In this document: piece by piece, positions 54,285 through 62,470 of the stretch
How the letters are laid out: each line of letters begins with the position of its first letter
Position numbering within the stretch: position 1 is the first letter of the stretch
DNA from: Bin55 sp963667455
Lineage (GTDB): Bacteria; Pseudomonadota; Gammaproteobacteria; Pseudomonadales; Azotimanducaceae
Direction: 5' to 3'
Length of the DNA: 64,000 bases
Assembly (NCBI GenBank): GCA_963667455.2
Contig: CAXXFR010000019.1
Span: 248,001-312,000, forward strand
The notes under the pieces: generated by a model
Databases searched by the model: none
What the model was told of the DNA's origin: nothing
What the model saw: the letters and a program-made list of their open reading frames with translations, nothing else
Made by a program: the position numbers and the translations under genes

Positions 54285-56192
54285 ATGCAAACCAACAGTT
54301 CTCCGAGTCGAATTGCCGCGCTACTCACCGTCGGCTTCCTGATCGGTGTCGGATGCACCAGCGCGGTGTACTGGTGGCTCGTAGCCCCGTCCGGGGAAAG
54401 CGGCAACCAATTGGCGGATGCCGTTGATCCATCGTCTTCCAACGAAGACGAGTCCAGCACTCGAGTGCAATCTTCACCCACGGCCACCTCCGATGCTCTG
54501 GAGCCGTCAAGGTTTGCCGTTCGCAGTCTCGATGAAATAGCGGACATGAAAAGTGCTACGGATCAGCAATTGGCGTTGCGCATACTCCTGTCCGATCTGG
54601 ACGAAGCACAGGTGGTTGCTCTAGTGAATGAGTCAAAGGACGTCTTGGACGTTTCGGACAGGAGAGAACTGCAAATCGCAATGATCCAGAGACTCGCACA
54701 ACAAAATCCGAGTCGAGCGCTGTCGCTCAGCTTGGAAATGGGATCCGACTATGGCCTCGGCGATTTCGTTGCGAGCGTCTTTCGAGAATGGGCGCATTCC
54801 AACCTGGACGAGGCCGTTTCGCGAGCTCGAACACTGGATCAGTTCAAGGGATCTGCCGTGAGAGCGATTGTCGCGGAACGGACGGACCTTTCCGAAGACA
54901 CTATCCTTGCGATCGCCCGAGATCTCGGCAACGAGCAGATTGCGACTTCGGCCATCGTGCAAAGAAAAATCGAGGAGGCGATCGACGACCCGAAGACGGC
55001 ATGGAACGAACTGGCCGTCGACTTGCAGGACGATTTGTCGAATACTTGGACTATTGTCCGAGTTGCCTCGGCATGGGTCGAAGAGAGTGGATTGAGCGTG
55101 CTCGACGAGGTCTACCGATCATTGACCAATACTCCAACCAGAGAGAACGTGATTCGTGAAGTTCTAGCAGACGTTGCTCAAACCGATCCCGAAGGGGCCT
55201 TTAACCACGCTCTTGCCATCGAGCATGACCGAGCCAACTTCACTGTTGGCAGAGTTGCACGTATTTGGGCGCGCTCCGACCCGCGTTCAGCCTTGACAGC
55301 CGCGACGGAAATCGAGAACACCTCTGTGCGTCAAGACATTACGAATGTAGTGATCAGCTCTTGGGCAGAGAACGACCCGAAAGCCGTGTTGGATTCCGTC
55401 AACGCTCTGCCTGCCGACTTTCAGGAACTGGCGACCACAACGGCGTTGGGAACGATGGCCGGCCAATCTCCAGAAGAGGCGGCGGCAATAGTGGCTGCAA
55501 TGGAATTGGGCACCGTCAAGACGTCAAGTGCAAGGAGTGTTGTGAGTACGTGGGCATATAGCGATCACGGTGCGGCTCTCGAGTGGATTCTCAACGAGCC
55601 GGGCGTCGAGGAGATCAGGTCCGAACTGTTGTCTTCAATCATGTATGAACTAGTATCGGTCGATCCCGAGCTTGCAATGAGCACGGCTCTGGAGCAGCCC
55701 ATCGACGAGGACGAGACTGGATTTGGTTTTTTCGGACCATCAGGGGTGGGGATGGAGTACAACGTCATTTCGTCGCTTGCTTTCTCGGACGTGGACAAAG
55801 CCATCGAGCTGCTACCTCAGGTACGCGAAGGTCCAACGAAATTCATGTCGTTCCGAACCATAGCGACTTCCTTGCTAAGGAACGGTGAAGTGGACAGGGC
55901 TTTCGACATGGCCTTGCAGTTTCCGGAGTCCGAACGACAGAAAATGTATCAGGCCCTGTCTTCATCCTGGGCAATGACCGACCCCAAAGGCATGCTCGAG
56001 TCGATGGATCGGTTTCCGTCCGAGGACATCAGGTCCCGGGTTGCTGCCCTGATGGTGACAACCAATCAGTATTCCAAGTCCTTGTCGGACGAGGAGCTAG
56101 AGGAGGCTAGGACATACCTCACCGACGAGCATGCCGAAGCAATCGAGGAAGGGGACCCAGAGGTGTTGCAGTCCCTTTTCCAAGATTATTGA
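54285..56192 (+). CDS. Membrane-anchored alpha-solenoid repeat protein B5
   Basis: 635 aa. Anchor like B4 (LIGVGCTSAVYWWLV). More substitutions than the others within the first repeats (I-A-D-M-K-S-A-T, V-N-E-S-K-D-V) and in repeat 6 (V-L-D-E-V-Y-R-S-L). Variable loop DEDETGFGFFGPSGVG. The C-terminus is E-E-G-D-P-E-V-L-Q-S-L-F-Q-D-Y. Only 135 bp separate it from B6, against 640-790 bp between other copies, so the two are likely one transcript. Confidence 0.85.
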   Translation: MQTNSSPSRIAALLTVGFLIGVGCTSAVYWWLVAPSGESGNQLADAVDPSSSNEDESSTRVQSSPTATSDALEPSRFAVRSLDEIADMKSATDQQLALRILLSDLDEAQVVALVNESKDVLDVSDRRELQIAMIQRLAQQNPSRALSLSLEMGSDYGLGDFVASVFREWAHSNLDEAVSRARTLDQFKGSAVRAIVAERTDLSEDTILAIARDLGNEQIATSAIVQRKIEEAIDDPKTAWNELAVDLQDDLSNTWTIVRVASAWVEESGLSVLDEVYRSLTNTPTRENVIREVLADVAQTDPEGAFNHALAIEHDRANFTVGRVARIWARSDPRSALTAATEIENTSVRQDITNVVISSWAENDPKAVLDSVNALPADFQELATTTALGTMAGQSPEEAAAIVAAMELGTVKTSSARSVVSTWAYSDHGAALEWILNEPGVEEIRSELLSSIMYELVSVDPELAMSTALEQPIDEDETGFGFFGPSGVGMEYNVISSLAFSDVDKAIELLPQVREGPTKFMSFRTIATSLLRNGEVDRAFDMALQFPESERQKMYQALSSSWAMTDPKGMLESMDRFPSEDIRSRVAALMVTTNQYSKSLSDEELEEARTYLTDEHAEAIEEGDPEVLQSLFQDY

Positions 56193-56257
56193 CTGGTCGA
56201 TGAACGGTAGCGCACACTAGAGGATTGTGCTGAACGCTAGAGACAAAGAGTATTCGA

Positions 56258-56280
56258 CCCCTTTTCCCAAAGAAGAGGGG
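56258..56280 (+). other. Conserved 3' hairpin between B5 and B6
   Basis: CCCCTTTTC (56258-56266) pairs with GAAGAGGGG (56272-56280), 9 bp with one wobble and loop CCAAA. The strongest of the set, standing 48 bp before the B6 start. Confidence 0.55.
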
Positions 56281-56314
56281 ATCGGGACTGCACACGTTTT
56301 AGGCGACACTCCTT

Positions 56315-56320
56315 AAGGAG
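56315..56320 (+). promoter_or_regulatory. Strong Shine-Dalgarno of B6
   Basis: AAGGAG, 7 nt before the B6 ATG. The same AAGGAGAAATC element occurs in the 3' block of B2, and a related GGAGAAATCC in B3 and B4, far from any start. A deletion of about 600 bp has joined it to the B6 coding region. Confidence 0.6.
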
Positions 56321-56327
56321 AAATCTC

Positions 56328-58229
56328 ATGCAAGCCAACAGTTCTCCGAGTCGACTTGCCGTGTTGCTCACAGTCACCTTCTTGGCTGGCATCGGATGCA
56401 CCAGCGCGGTTTACTGGTTGCTCGTAGCCCCCTCAGGGGGAGGCGACCAGTTGGAGGATGCCGCTACTCCATCCTCTATCGCCGAAATCGAGTCCAGTGC
56501 ACGTTTACAAACTTCACCCACTGAAGCCTCCCTCGCTAGGGAACCGCCCAAGTTCGCGGTTCGCAGTCTCAATGAGATAGCGGGCATCAGGAGTGCTTCG
56601 GAGCAGCAATTGGCGCTACACGTACTCCTGTCCGAACTGGACGAAGCACAAGTGGTTGCTCTAGTGACCGAGTCAGAGGACGTCCTGGAGGAGGCGGACA
56701 AGTACAACTTGCAATTCGCAATGATTCAGCGACTGGCTCACCAAAATCCAAGTCGAGCGTTGTCGCTCAGCTTGGAAATGGAATACGGCTACCGCCTCCA
56801 ACAGTTTGTTACGAGCGTCTTCCGAGAATGGGCGCGTTCCAACTTGGACGAGGCCGTTTCGCGTGCTCGAACACTGGATGAGTTCAAGGGATCTGCTGTG
56901 AGAGCGATTGTGGAGGAACGGATGGATCTTTCCGAAGACACCATCCGAGCGATTGCCCGAGACCTCGACAACGAGCAGATTGCGACTTCGGCGATCATGC
57001 AACGAAAAATCGATGAGGCGATCGACGACCCGGAGACGGCCTGGAACGAACTGGCCCTCGACTTGCAGGACGACTCGGATAACTCTCCGACTATCTCCCG
57101 CGTTGCCGTGGCATGGGTCGAAGAGAGTGGATTGAGCGTGCTGAACCAAATCTCCCAATCGTTGACCAATGCTCGAACGAGAGGTTACGTAATCGGTGCT
57201 GTCCTTGACGTCGTTGCTCGAACCGATCCCAAAGAGGCCTTCAACCACGCGCTTACCATCGAGAACGACCCCCACAACTTCATTGTTGGCAGCGTCGCAG
57301 GTATCTGGGCAGACTCCGACCCGCGATCAGCCTTGACGGCGGCGATGGGAATAGAGGAAGAGTCTGTGCGCGAAGACGTTGCGGAAAGGGTGATCAGATC
57401 TTGGGCATGGGACGATCCAAAAGCTCTGTTGGAAGGAGTCAATGCCCTGCCTGCTGAGTTTCAGGAAGTCGCGTCCACAACGGCGTTGGGCATGATGGCC
57501 GATGAATCTCCCGAAGAGGCGGCGGCAATAGTGGCTGCGATGGAATCGGGCACGGTCAAGATGTCAAGTGCAAGAAGTGTTGCGAGTTCGTGGGCATTTC
57601 GCAATCACGAAGCGGCCCTCGAGTGGATTCTCAACGAGCCGGGCGTCGAAGAGATCAGAACCGAACTGTTGTCTTCCATCATGTATGCCCTGGTATCGGT
57701 CGATCCCGAGCTTGCAATGAGCACAGCGTTGGCGCAGCCCATCGATGAGAACGAGTCTGAATGGATGCCAGGTCCCGCTGGGGTGGGGTTGGAGTACAGC
57801 GTCATATCGACGCTTGTTTATGCCAACGTGGACAGGGCCATTGAGCTGTTGTCTCAGGTGCGCGAAGGTCCGACGAAGCTGATGTCGTTCCGAAGCTTAG
57901 CTTCATACTTGCTGATGAACGATGATGTCGACAAGGCCTTCGAGGTGGCCCAGCAGTTTCCGGCTTCCGACAGAGAAAAAATTTATCAAGCCCTGTCCTC
58001 ATCCTGGGCAAACATAGACCCCAAAGGCATGCTCGAGTCGATGGATGGTTTTCCGTCGAAGGACACCAAGTCTCGGGCGGCCGTCGTGCTTGTGAAGAAC
58101 TATGAGCATTCCAAGGTCTTGTCGGACGAGGAAATCGAACAGGCCAGGAAATACCTCACCGACGAGCATGCGAAAGCGATCGAGGAAAATGACCCCGAGG
58201 TGTTGCAGTCCCTGTTCGAAGATTTTTGA
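56328..58229 (+). CDS. Membrane-anchored alpha-solenoid repeat protein B6
   Basis: 633 aa, last complete copy. The N-terminus resembles B2/B3 (LAVLLTVTFLAG); the linker is close to B4 (EIESSARLQTSPTEAS). Variable loop DENESEWMPGPAGVG. Carries N-D-D-V-D-K-A-F like B4, so it looks like a mosaic of copies. It is the only member with a good ribosome site and the only one lacking its own TAGCAT promoter, purL relic and transposase scar. Ends S-L-F-E-D-F. Confidence 0.85.
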   Translation: MQANSSPSRLAVLLTVTFLAGIGCTSAVYWLLVAPSGGGDQLEDAATPSSIAEIESSARLQTSPTEASLAREPPKFAVRSLNEIAGIRSASEQQLALHVLLSELDEAQVVALVTESEDVLEEADKYNLQFAMIQRLAHQNPSRALSLSLEMEYGYRLQQFVTSVFREWARSNLDEAVSRARTLDEFKGSAVRAIVEERMDLSEDTIRAIARDLDNEQIATSAIMQRKIDEAIDDPETAWNELALDLQDDSDNSPTISRVAVAWVEESGLSVLNQISQSLTNARTRGYVIGAVLDVVARTDPKEAFNHALTIENDPHNFIVGSVAGIWADSDPRSALTAAMGIEEESVREDVAERVIRSWAWDDPKALLEGVNALPAEFQEVASTTALGMMADESPEEAAAIVAAMESGTVKMSSARSVASSWAFRNHEAALEWILNEPGVEEIRTELLSSIMYALVSVDPELAMSTALAQPIDENESEWMPGPAGVGLEYSVISTLVYANVDRAIELLSQVREGPTKLMSFRSLASYLLMNDDVDKAFEVAQQFPASDREKIYQALSSSWANIDPKGMLESMDGFPSKDTKSRAAVVLVKNYEHSKVLSDEEIEQARKYLTDEHAKAIEENDPEVLQSLFEDF

Positions 58230-58294
58230 TTGCTCTATGAATGACAGGGCACACTAGAGGATGGAGAGGAATGCTAATTGCAGGAGGTATTCGA

Positions 58295-58317
58295 CCTCTC
58301 TTCCCAAACGCGAGGGG
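58295..58317 (+). other. Conserved 3' hairpin behind B6
   Basis: CCTCTC (58295-58300) pairs with GAGGGG (58312-58317), 6 bp with one wobble, 11-nt loop. Confidence 0.4.
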
Positions 58318-58404
58318 CTCTGAAAACTCCTAAGGACTTCGACACCGACAGAGGCAGAAAACAGTGAACTTGTGATCCGTGTCGCGCAACTGGAAACAGT
58401 GACT

Positions 58405-58440
58405 CGGATCTAACTCTTTCGAGACACCCGCAACGCCGTC
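58405..58440 (+). pseudogene. purL: purL 3'-end relic, unit 7
   Basis: ACTCTTTCGAGACACCCGC followed by AACGCCGTC corresponds to the last ~30 bp of purL. It shows that another unit began here; no B gene follows. The rest of 58318-58519 holds nothing recognised. Confidence 0.5.
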
Positions 58441-58519
58441 AAACGATGCCCCGACCTCGTGCATCGCTGAGATGGAGACAAGCAAGTATTGCCAAGATGC
58501 TCTTCAGGTGATTCTCCTG

Positions 58520-59347
58520 CTAGTGAGGCTCGTCTGCTTCAAAGCCCCACATCCGCTTGATAAAGCTAGTGTCTCTAGTCCAAATCTCGTATTTGGAATT
58601 CGGTTCATCCCAGTGAGACCGGAAGTACATAACGGAAAACTCAGCAAACCACTCCTTTTCGTTGGTAGCCCAGTAATACTCGTCTCCGTCTGCGTCTTCA
58701 GTCTCATAACTGTCTAGTGCCAATTCGTATCGGTCAATGACTTCCTGATTGTCAAAACCGTCAGGTATGAACAGGTCGTGCCATGCATGGGCTAGCTCAT
58801 GGAGCATGATGTTGGGGTTGCCGAAGTTCCCTGCACCTATCCAGCCATCGAGAATGTCCCTGTGATACTCCAATCCCCACAGTTCGATGGTTGGCTCACT
58901 TCCCGAATAGTAGGTTGGAAACCCGTCCCGTCGGTCTTCATACTCGATAAGTACATTCTCCTGAAGTAAGGTGAACGCCTTGGTAGGAATTGCTGACTTT
59001 ACATCCTTCAGCTGTCGATCCAGGAAATGCAAGCCACGAGTCAGTTCCTTGGCATCCACCACAGTAAAGTCATCTTCCTCATTCAGGCTGATTTTGACTT
59101 TGAACCCCTCGATGAACACATGGAACACCAAGAATCCGTCGTCTTCCCCCTGCCGTACCAAGTAGGCTCTATCGCCGTCAACGATCCTGTCCATAGGGTT
59201 GTCTTTGTTGTACTTGGGTTTGGGATTGGGACCGGGATTGACGTTGACCAAATCAGTGTCCTGCTTGACGGATTCGGCCTTGTCGCTGACATGAGCATGA
59301 GCAATTGCACACGCGAAGATAACTAGCAGAATAAGTTTGGTCTTCAT
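58520..59347 (-). CDS. Secreted zinc metalloprotease-like protein (HExxHxxH)
   Basis: 275 aa from the ATG at 59347, which has GGAG upstream and starts a signal peptide (MKTKLILLVIFACAIAHA); an in-frame start at 59380 adds 11 residues ahead of it and is unlikely. The zinc-binding helix is M-L-H-E-L-A-H-A-W-H-D-L-F (about residue 180). About 50 residues later comes Y-Y-W-A-T-N-E-K-E-W-F-A-E-F, where the F-A-E Glu/Asp region is typical of a group of extracellular zincins. The C-terminus ends in W-G-F-E. An Asn/Pro/Lys-rich linker follows the signal. Substrate unknown. It lies inside the amplified region and next to a peptide importer, on the same strand as that operon. Confidence 0.8.
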   Translation of the reverse strand: MKTKLILLVIFACAIAHAHVSDKAESVKQDTDLVNVNPGPNPKPKYNKDNPMDRIVDGDRAYLVRQGEDDGFLVFHVFIEGFKVKISLNEEDDFTVVDAKELTRGLHFLDRQLKDVKSAIPTKAFTLLQENVLIEYEDRRDGFPTYYSGSEPTIELWGLEYHRDILDGWIGAGNFGNPNIMLHELAHAWHDLFIPDGFDNQEVIDRYELALDSYETEDADGDEYYWATNEKEWFAEFSVMYFRSHWDEPNSKYEIWTRDTSFIKRMWGFEADEPH

Positions 59348-59479
59348 AGTTGATGATCTCCAGTCAGCGACACAGAACATCCCGTCTTACCTGGTCGAAT
59401 GCGACACAATTCGAAGCGAATGTTACCTAGACAAACTCGATCGAGCGAACGAAGGAGACAGTACACTCCAGTCCCCATG

Positions 59480-59545
59480 GACGTTCGCAACGTCCCGAGA
59501 AAACAGTTCAATGAACTACTTCGGAACGCCTACCACACCTTCGGC
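59480..59545 (+). pseudogene. purL: Possible purL 3'-end relic at the oppF junction
   Basis: CTTCGGAACGCCTACCAC and the stop seven codons later read L-L-R-N-A-Y-H-T-F-G-stop, against L-F-R-N-A-Y-N-A-V-A-stop in PurL. The following ~60 bp resemble the sequence after the real purL stop. It lies directly against the oppF stop on the other strand. Similarity is moderate and judged by eye. Confidence 0.4.
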
Positions 59546-60378
59546 TAAAGACCTAGGGCTTTTCGATCCAACGGGGCGAGCTTTTCGTCCGGGTTAATGG
59601 ACGGAATCGCCGATAGAAGCAACTTCGTGTAGTCTTCGGTTGGATTCTCAAACACGTCCTCGACGGTTCCGCGTTCAACGATGCGCCCTCGATGCATGAC
59701 CAGTACACGATCGCAGATGTGTCGCACCACCGCGAGGTCATGAGCCACAAACATGTAGGTCAATCCCAGTTCTTCCTGCAGGTCTTCCAGCAGATTAATG
59801 ATCTGAGCCTGAACTGAGACGTCGAGTGCCGACACTGTCTCATCACAAACGACCAAGCTCGGACGCAGTATCAATGCTCGAGCAATGCTCACACGCTGTC
59901 TTTGTCCTCCTGAGAACGCATGGGGATAGCGAAGCAGGGCATCCTCGTCCATTTGCACGAGATTGAGCATTTCGATCACGCGTTGCAATCGTTCGTTCTT
60001 GTTCTTGACTCCGTGAATGACAAGAGGTTCTTCAACGATTTGGCGAACCGTCATACGTGGATTCAGCGATGCGAACGGATCCTGAAAAACCATTTGCATT
60101 TCGCGTCGCAGCGGCACGAGCCCGCGGTGATCAAGTGCGTCCAGATTGACCCAGCCGTTCTTGCTGTTGAATCGAACGGATCCCTCATCGGGGTCGATGG
60201 CACGTAGAACACACCGTGCGAGAGTGGTCTTGCCGGATCCCGACTCTCCGACAACACCCAGCGTTTCCGCCCGCATTAGGTCGAATCCGATGTCCGACAG
60301 AGCCGGTACACCATCGAAGGCCTTGGATAAACCCTCGACTTCCAAGAGAGGACCAGTTGCTGAAGCGGCTGTATTCAT
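59545..60378 (-). CDS. oppF: Oligopeptide ABC transporter ATP-binding protein (OppF type)
   Basis: 277 aa. Walker A GESGSGKTT near residue 46, Q-loop F-Q-D-P, ABC signature F-S-G-G-Q-R-Q-R, and Walker B V-V-C-D-E followed by T-V-S-A-L-D. The H-loop A-H-D-L and the OppD/F-type C-terminal motif (E-N-P-x-x-x-Y-T-K-L-L-L) are present. Couples ATP hydrolysis to peptide import with the OppD-like partner, whose stop overlaps this start by 4 bp. The C-terminal part matches the relic found after purL. Confidence 0.92.
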   Translation of the reverse strand: MNTAASATGPLLEVEGLSKAFDGVPALSDIGFDLMRAETLGVVGESGSGKTTLARCVLRAIDPDEGSVRFNSKNGWVNLDALDHRGLVPLRREMQMVFQDPFASLNPRMTVRQIVEEPLVIHGVKNKNERLQRVIEMLNLVQMDEDALLRYPHAFSGGQRQRVSIARALILRPSLVVCDETVSALDVSVQAQIINLLEDLQEELGLTYMFVAHDLAVVRHICDRVLVMHRGRIVERGTVEDVFENPTEDYTKLLLSAIPSINPDEKLAPLDRKALGL

Positions 60379-61301
60379 TCGGAAGGTGGCAGACTCACCA
60401 TGCGGCCGTCGTCGAGTTCTCTCAACGGATAGGGAGTTGTGATGTCGGCGTCGCCGACTTCGCTTTGAATGGTCGCAAGACGCCGGTCTCTGCTTCCCAA
60501 TCCCGGATTGGCAGCCAACAGGCCACGGGTGTATGGGTGTACCGGGTCAGTCAGCACTTGTCGAACTGTTCCGATCTCGACCACTCGACCCTGGTACATC
60601 ACGACGACGCTGTCAGCAAGCTGTGCGACGACACCAAGATCATGGGTAATGAACAGCACCGAATTCTCCAACTCTTCGTGCAGCTGCCGGATCAGCGTAA
60701 GAATTTCCGCTTGGATCGTGACATCCAACGCTGTCGTGGGTTCATCGCATATCAGAACATCCGGATGGCAAACCAACGCCATCGCAATGACGACCCTCTG
60801 ACGCATTCCGCCGGAAAACTCGAAAGGGTACATCCTGATTCTTCGTGACACGTCTTCAATTCCCACGTGATCCAACATCTCTGCAGCTTCTTCCCACGCT
60901 TCCTTTTTCGACACCTTTCGATGACACAGAATCGCTTCGCTGACTTGATCGCCGACCCGGTGGACGGGCGACAACGCAGTCATCGGTTCTTGAAAGACCA
61001 TGCTGATGTTTCCTCCGCGCAGTTCGTGGATGCGGGGATCCTTCTCGTCGAGCTGCAAGATGTCGAAAGACTCTCCTTGGCTGGGTCGAAACAAGATCGA
61101 TCCACCGCTAATCTTTCCCGGAGGCAGCACAAGCCGCATGATGCAGTTGGCGGTTACGGACTTGCCGGATCCGGACTCACCCACAATGGCGGTGATTTCC
61201 GACTTGGGAGCATTGAAGTTGACGTTCGAAAGAGCATGTGTGATTCCGATTTCGGTCTTGAACTCAACCGCAAGATCCCGCACTTCAAGAACGTTGGACA
61301 T
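60375..61301 (-). CDS. oppD: Oligopeptide ABC transporter ATP-binding protein (OppD type)
   Basis: 308 aa. Walker A GESGSGKSV near residue 41, Q-loop F-Q-E-P-M-T-A-L-S-P, signature F-S-G-G-M-R-Q-R, Walker B L-I-C-D-E-P-T-T-A-L-D, and H-loop T-H-D-L-G-V-V. The C-terminal H-P-Y-T-R-G-L block is the oligopeptide-transporter extension that in some members carries an Fe-S site. Overlaps the permease gene upstream by 1 bp. Confidence 0.93.
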   Translation of the reverse strand: MSNVLEVRDLAVEFKTEIGITHALSNVNFNAPKSEITAIVGESGSGKSVTANCIMRLVLPPGKISGGSILFRPSQGESFDILQLDEKDPRIHELRGGNISMVFQEPMTALSPVHRVGDQVSEAILCHRKVSKKEAWEEAAEMLDHVGIEDVSRRIRMYPFEFSGGMRQRVVIAMALVCHPDVLICDEPTTALDVTIQAEILTLIRQLHEELENSVLFITHDLGVVAQLADSVVVMYQGRVVEIGTVRQVLTDPVHPYTRGLLAANPGLGSRDRRLATIQSEVGDADITTPYPLRELDDGRMVSLPPSE

Positions 61302-62470
61302 TAGCGTTGCGACCCCACGTTGTAGGGATCTGCGGCATCACGCAATCCGTCGCCCATGAGATTGAAAGCCATCACCGTTAGTACAACGAACAATCCGGGA
61401 ATCAAGAGCCACGGAGTCATTACGATGACTTGATAGTTCTGTGCTTGTTCCAGTAGTACTCCCCAGCTCACAACCGGTGCTCGCAACCCGATTCCCAAGA
61501 AACTGAGTGCAGTTTCTCCCAGAATCATTCCCGGCACGGCCAACGTTGCAGTCGTGATCGTGTGACTGAGAAAGCTAGGCAGCATATGCCGGAATATGAC
61601 CCTTGAGTCATTGGCTCCCAACAGTCGTGCAGCTACTACGAACTCTTCCTCTCGTAGGGCCAGAAACCGGCCTCGAACCTGCCGGGCTAAGGTTGTCCAT
61701 CCAAACAGAGACAGGATTACTGTTACTCCGAAGTAAATTCGGAGCGAAGACCAGTGAGGGGGTAGTGCGGCGGACAAAGCCATCCACAGAGGCAGGGTCG
61801 GCATGGATTGAAGCACTTCAATGACACGTTGCACACCTCGATCGATCAACCCTCCGAGATATCCAGCAAAGCCACCAAAGAACAGTCCCAGCACCAGCGT
61901 GAGGACTACGCCCACAATCCCCACGGAAAGGGAGATCCGGCCGCCGTGGAACACCCTTGAGAACACATCGCGCCCGAGCTGATCGGTTCCGAACAGATGG
62001 ATGTAGCCGTCGTCGGCAGTTGTGAATAGGTGTAGGTCTCCCTCGAAAAGCCCCCAGAACTTGTACCTTTCCCCTCGAGCAAAGAACTTGATTGGAAACT
62101 TCTTATCCGTGTTGATGGCGTACTTGCGCATCCATGTGTCCGGGTCGATGGACATGTCGTAACCATAGACGAAGGGTTGCAAGTGAAAGCGTCCTTCCTC
62201 GTCGAAGAACTGGATGCCTTGTGGAGGGGCGTTGATGGCTTGTACGTTGCGATAAGTCGTGGTGTAAGGTGCTATGAACTCACAGATCGCCGCGATGAAG
62301 TACATGAAGACAAGAAAGATCGCACTGGCAAACGCCAAGCGGTGTCTGCAGAAACGACGCCAAGCCAACTGTGCCGGCGTAGAGGTCGCGATTAGCTCAT
62401 CGCGCTTCGGTGCTTGTTGCTGCACACCTTGGGCCGATTTGCCGGGATCGTTGGATTCGCGCTCACTCAT
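61301..62470 (-). CDS. oppC: Oligopeptide ABC transporter permease (OppC type) with large periplasmic insert
   Basis: 389 aa, longer than the ~300 of E. coli OppC. TM1 at about residues 47-68 is followed by a ~90-residue insert (about 70-165, with P-P-Q-G-I-Q-F-F-D and YKFWGLFEGDLH) before G-T-D-Q-L-G-R-D-V-F-S-R. Five further TM helices carry the EAA loop E-E-F-V-V-A-A-R-L-L-G-A. This insert occurs in a subgroup of peptide/microcin-C-type permeases. The start overlaps the stop of the other permease by 8 bp. Confidence 0.92.
   Translation of the reverse strand: MSERESNDPGKSAQGVQQQAPKRDELIATSTPAQLAWRRFCRHRLAFASAIFLVFMYFIAAICEFIAPYTTTYRNVQAINAPPQGIQFFDEEGRFHLQPFVYGYDMSIDPDTWMRKYAINTDKKFPIKFFARGERYKFWGLFEGDLHLFTTADDGYIHLFGTDQLGRDVFSRVFHGGRISLSVGIVGVVLTLVLGLFFGGFAGYLGGLIDRGVQRVIEVLQSMPTLPLWMALSAALPPHWSSLRIYFGVTVILSLFGWTTLARQVRGRFLALREEEFVVAARLLGANDSRVIFRHMLPSFLSHTITTATLAVPGMILGETALSFLGIGLRAPVVSWGVLLEQAQNYQVIVMTPWLLIPGLFVVLTVMAFNLMGDGLRDAADPYNVGSQR

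Noticed and set aside
45641..58317. Intrinsic terminators behind the B genes
   Set aside because: The hairpins are real candidates, but the sequence following each stem (ATCGGGACTGCACAC) lacks a T-run, so they were not called terminators.
43413..58440. CRISPR array or direct-repeat element as the explanation of the periodicity
   Set aside because: The period is 2.0-2.7 kb with full coding genes; no short regularly spaced repeats are present.
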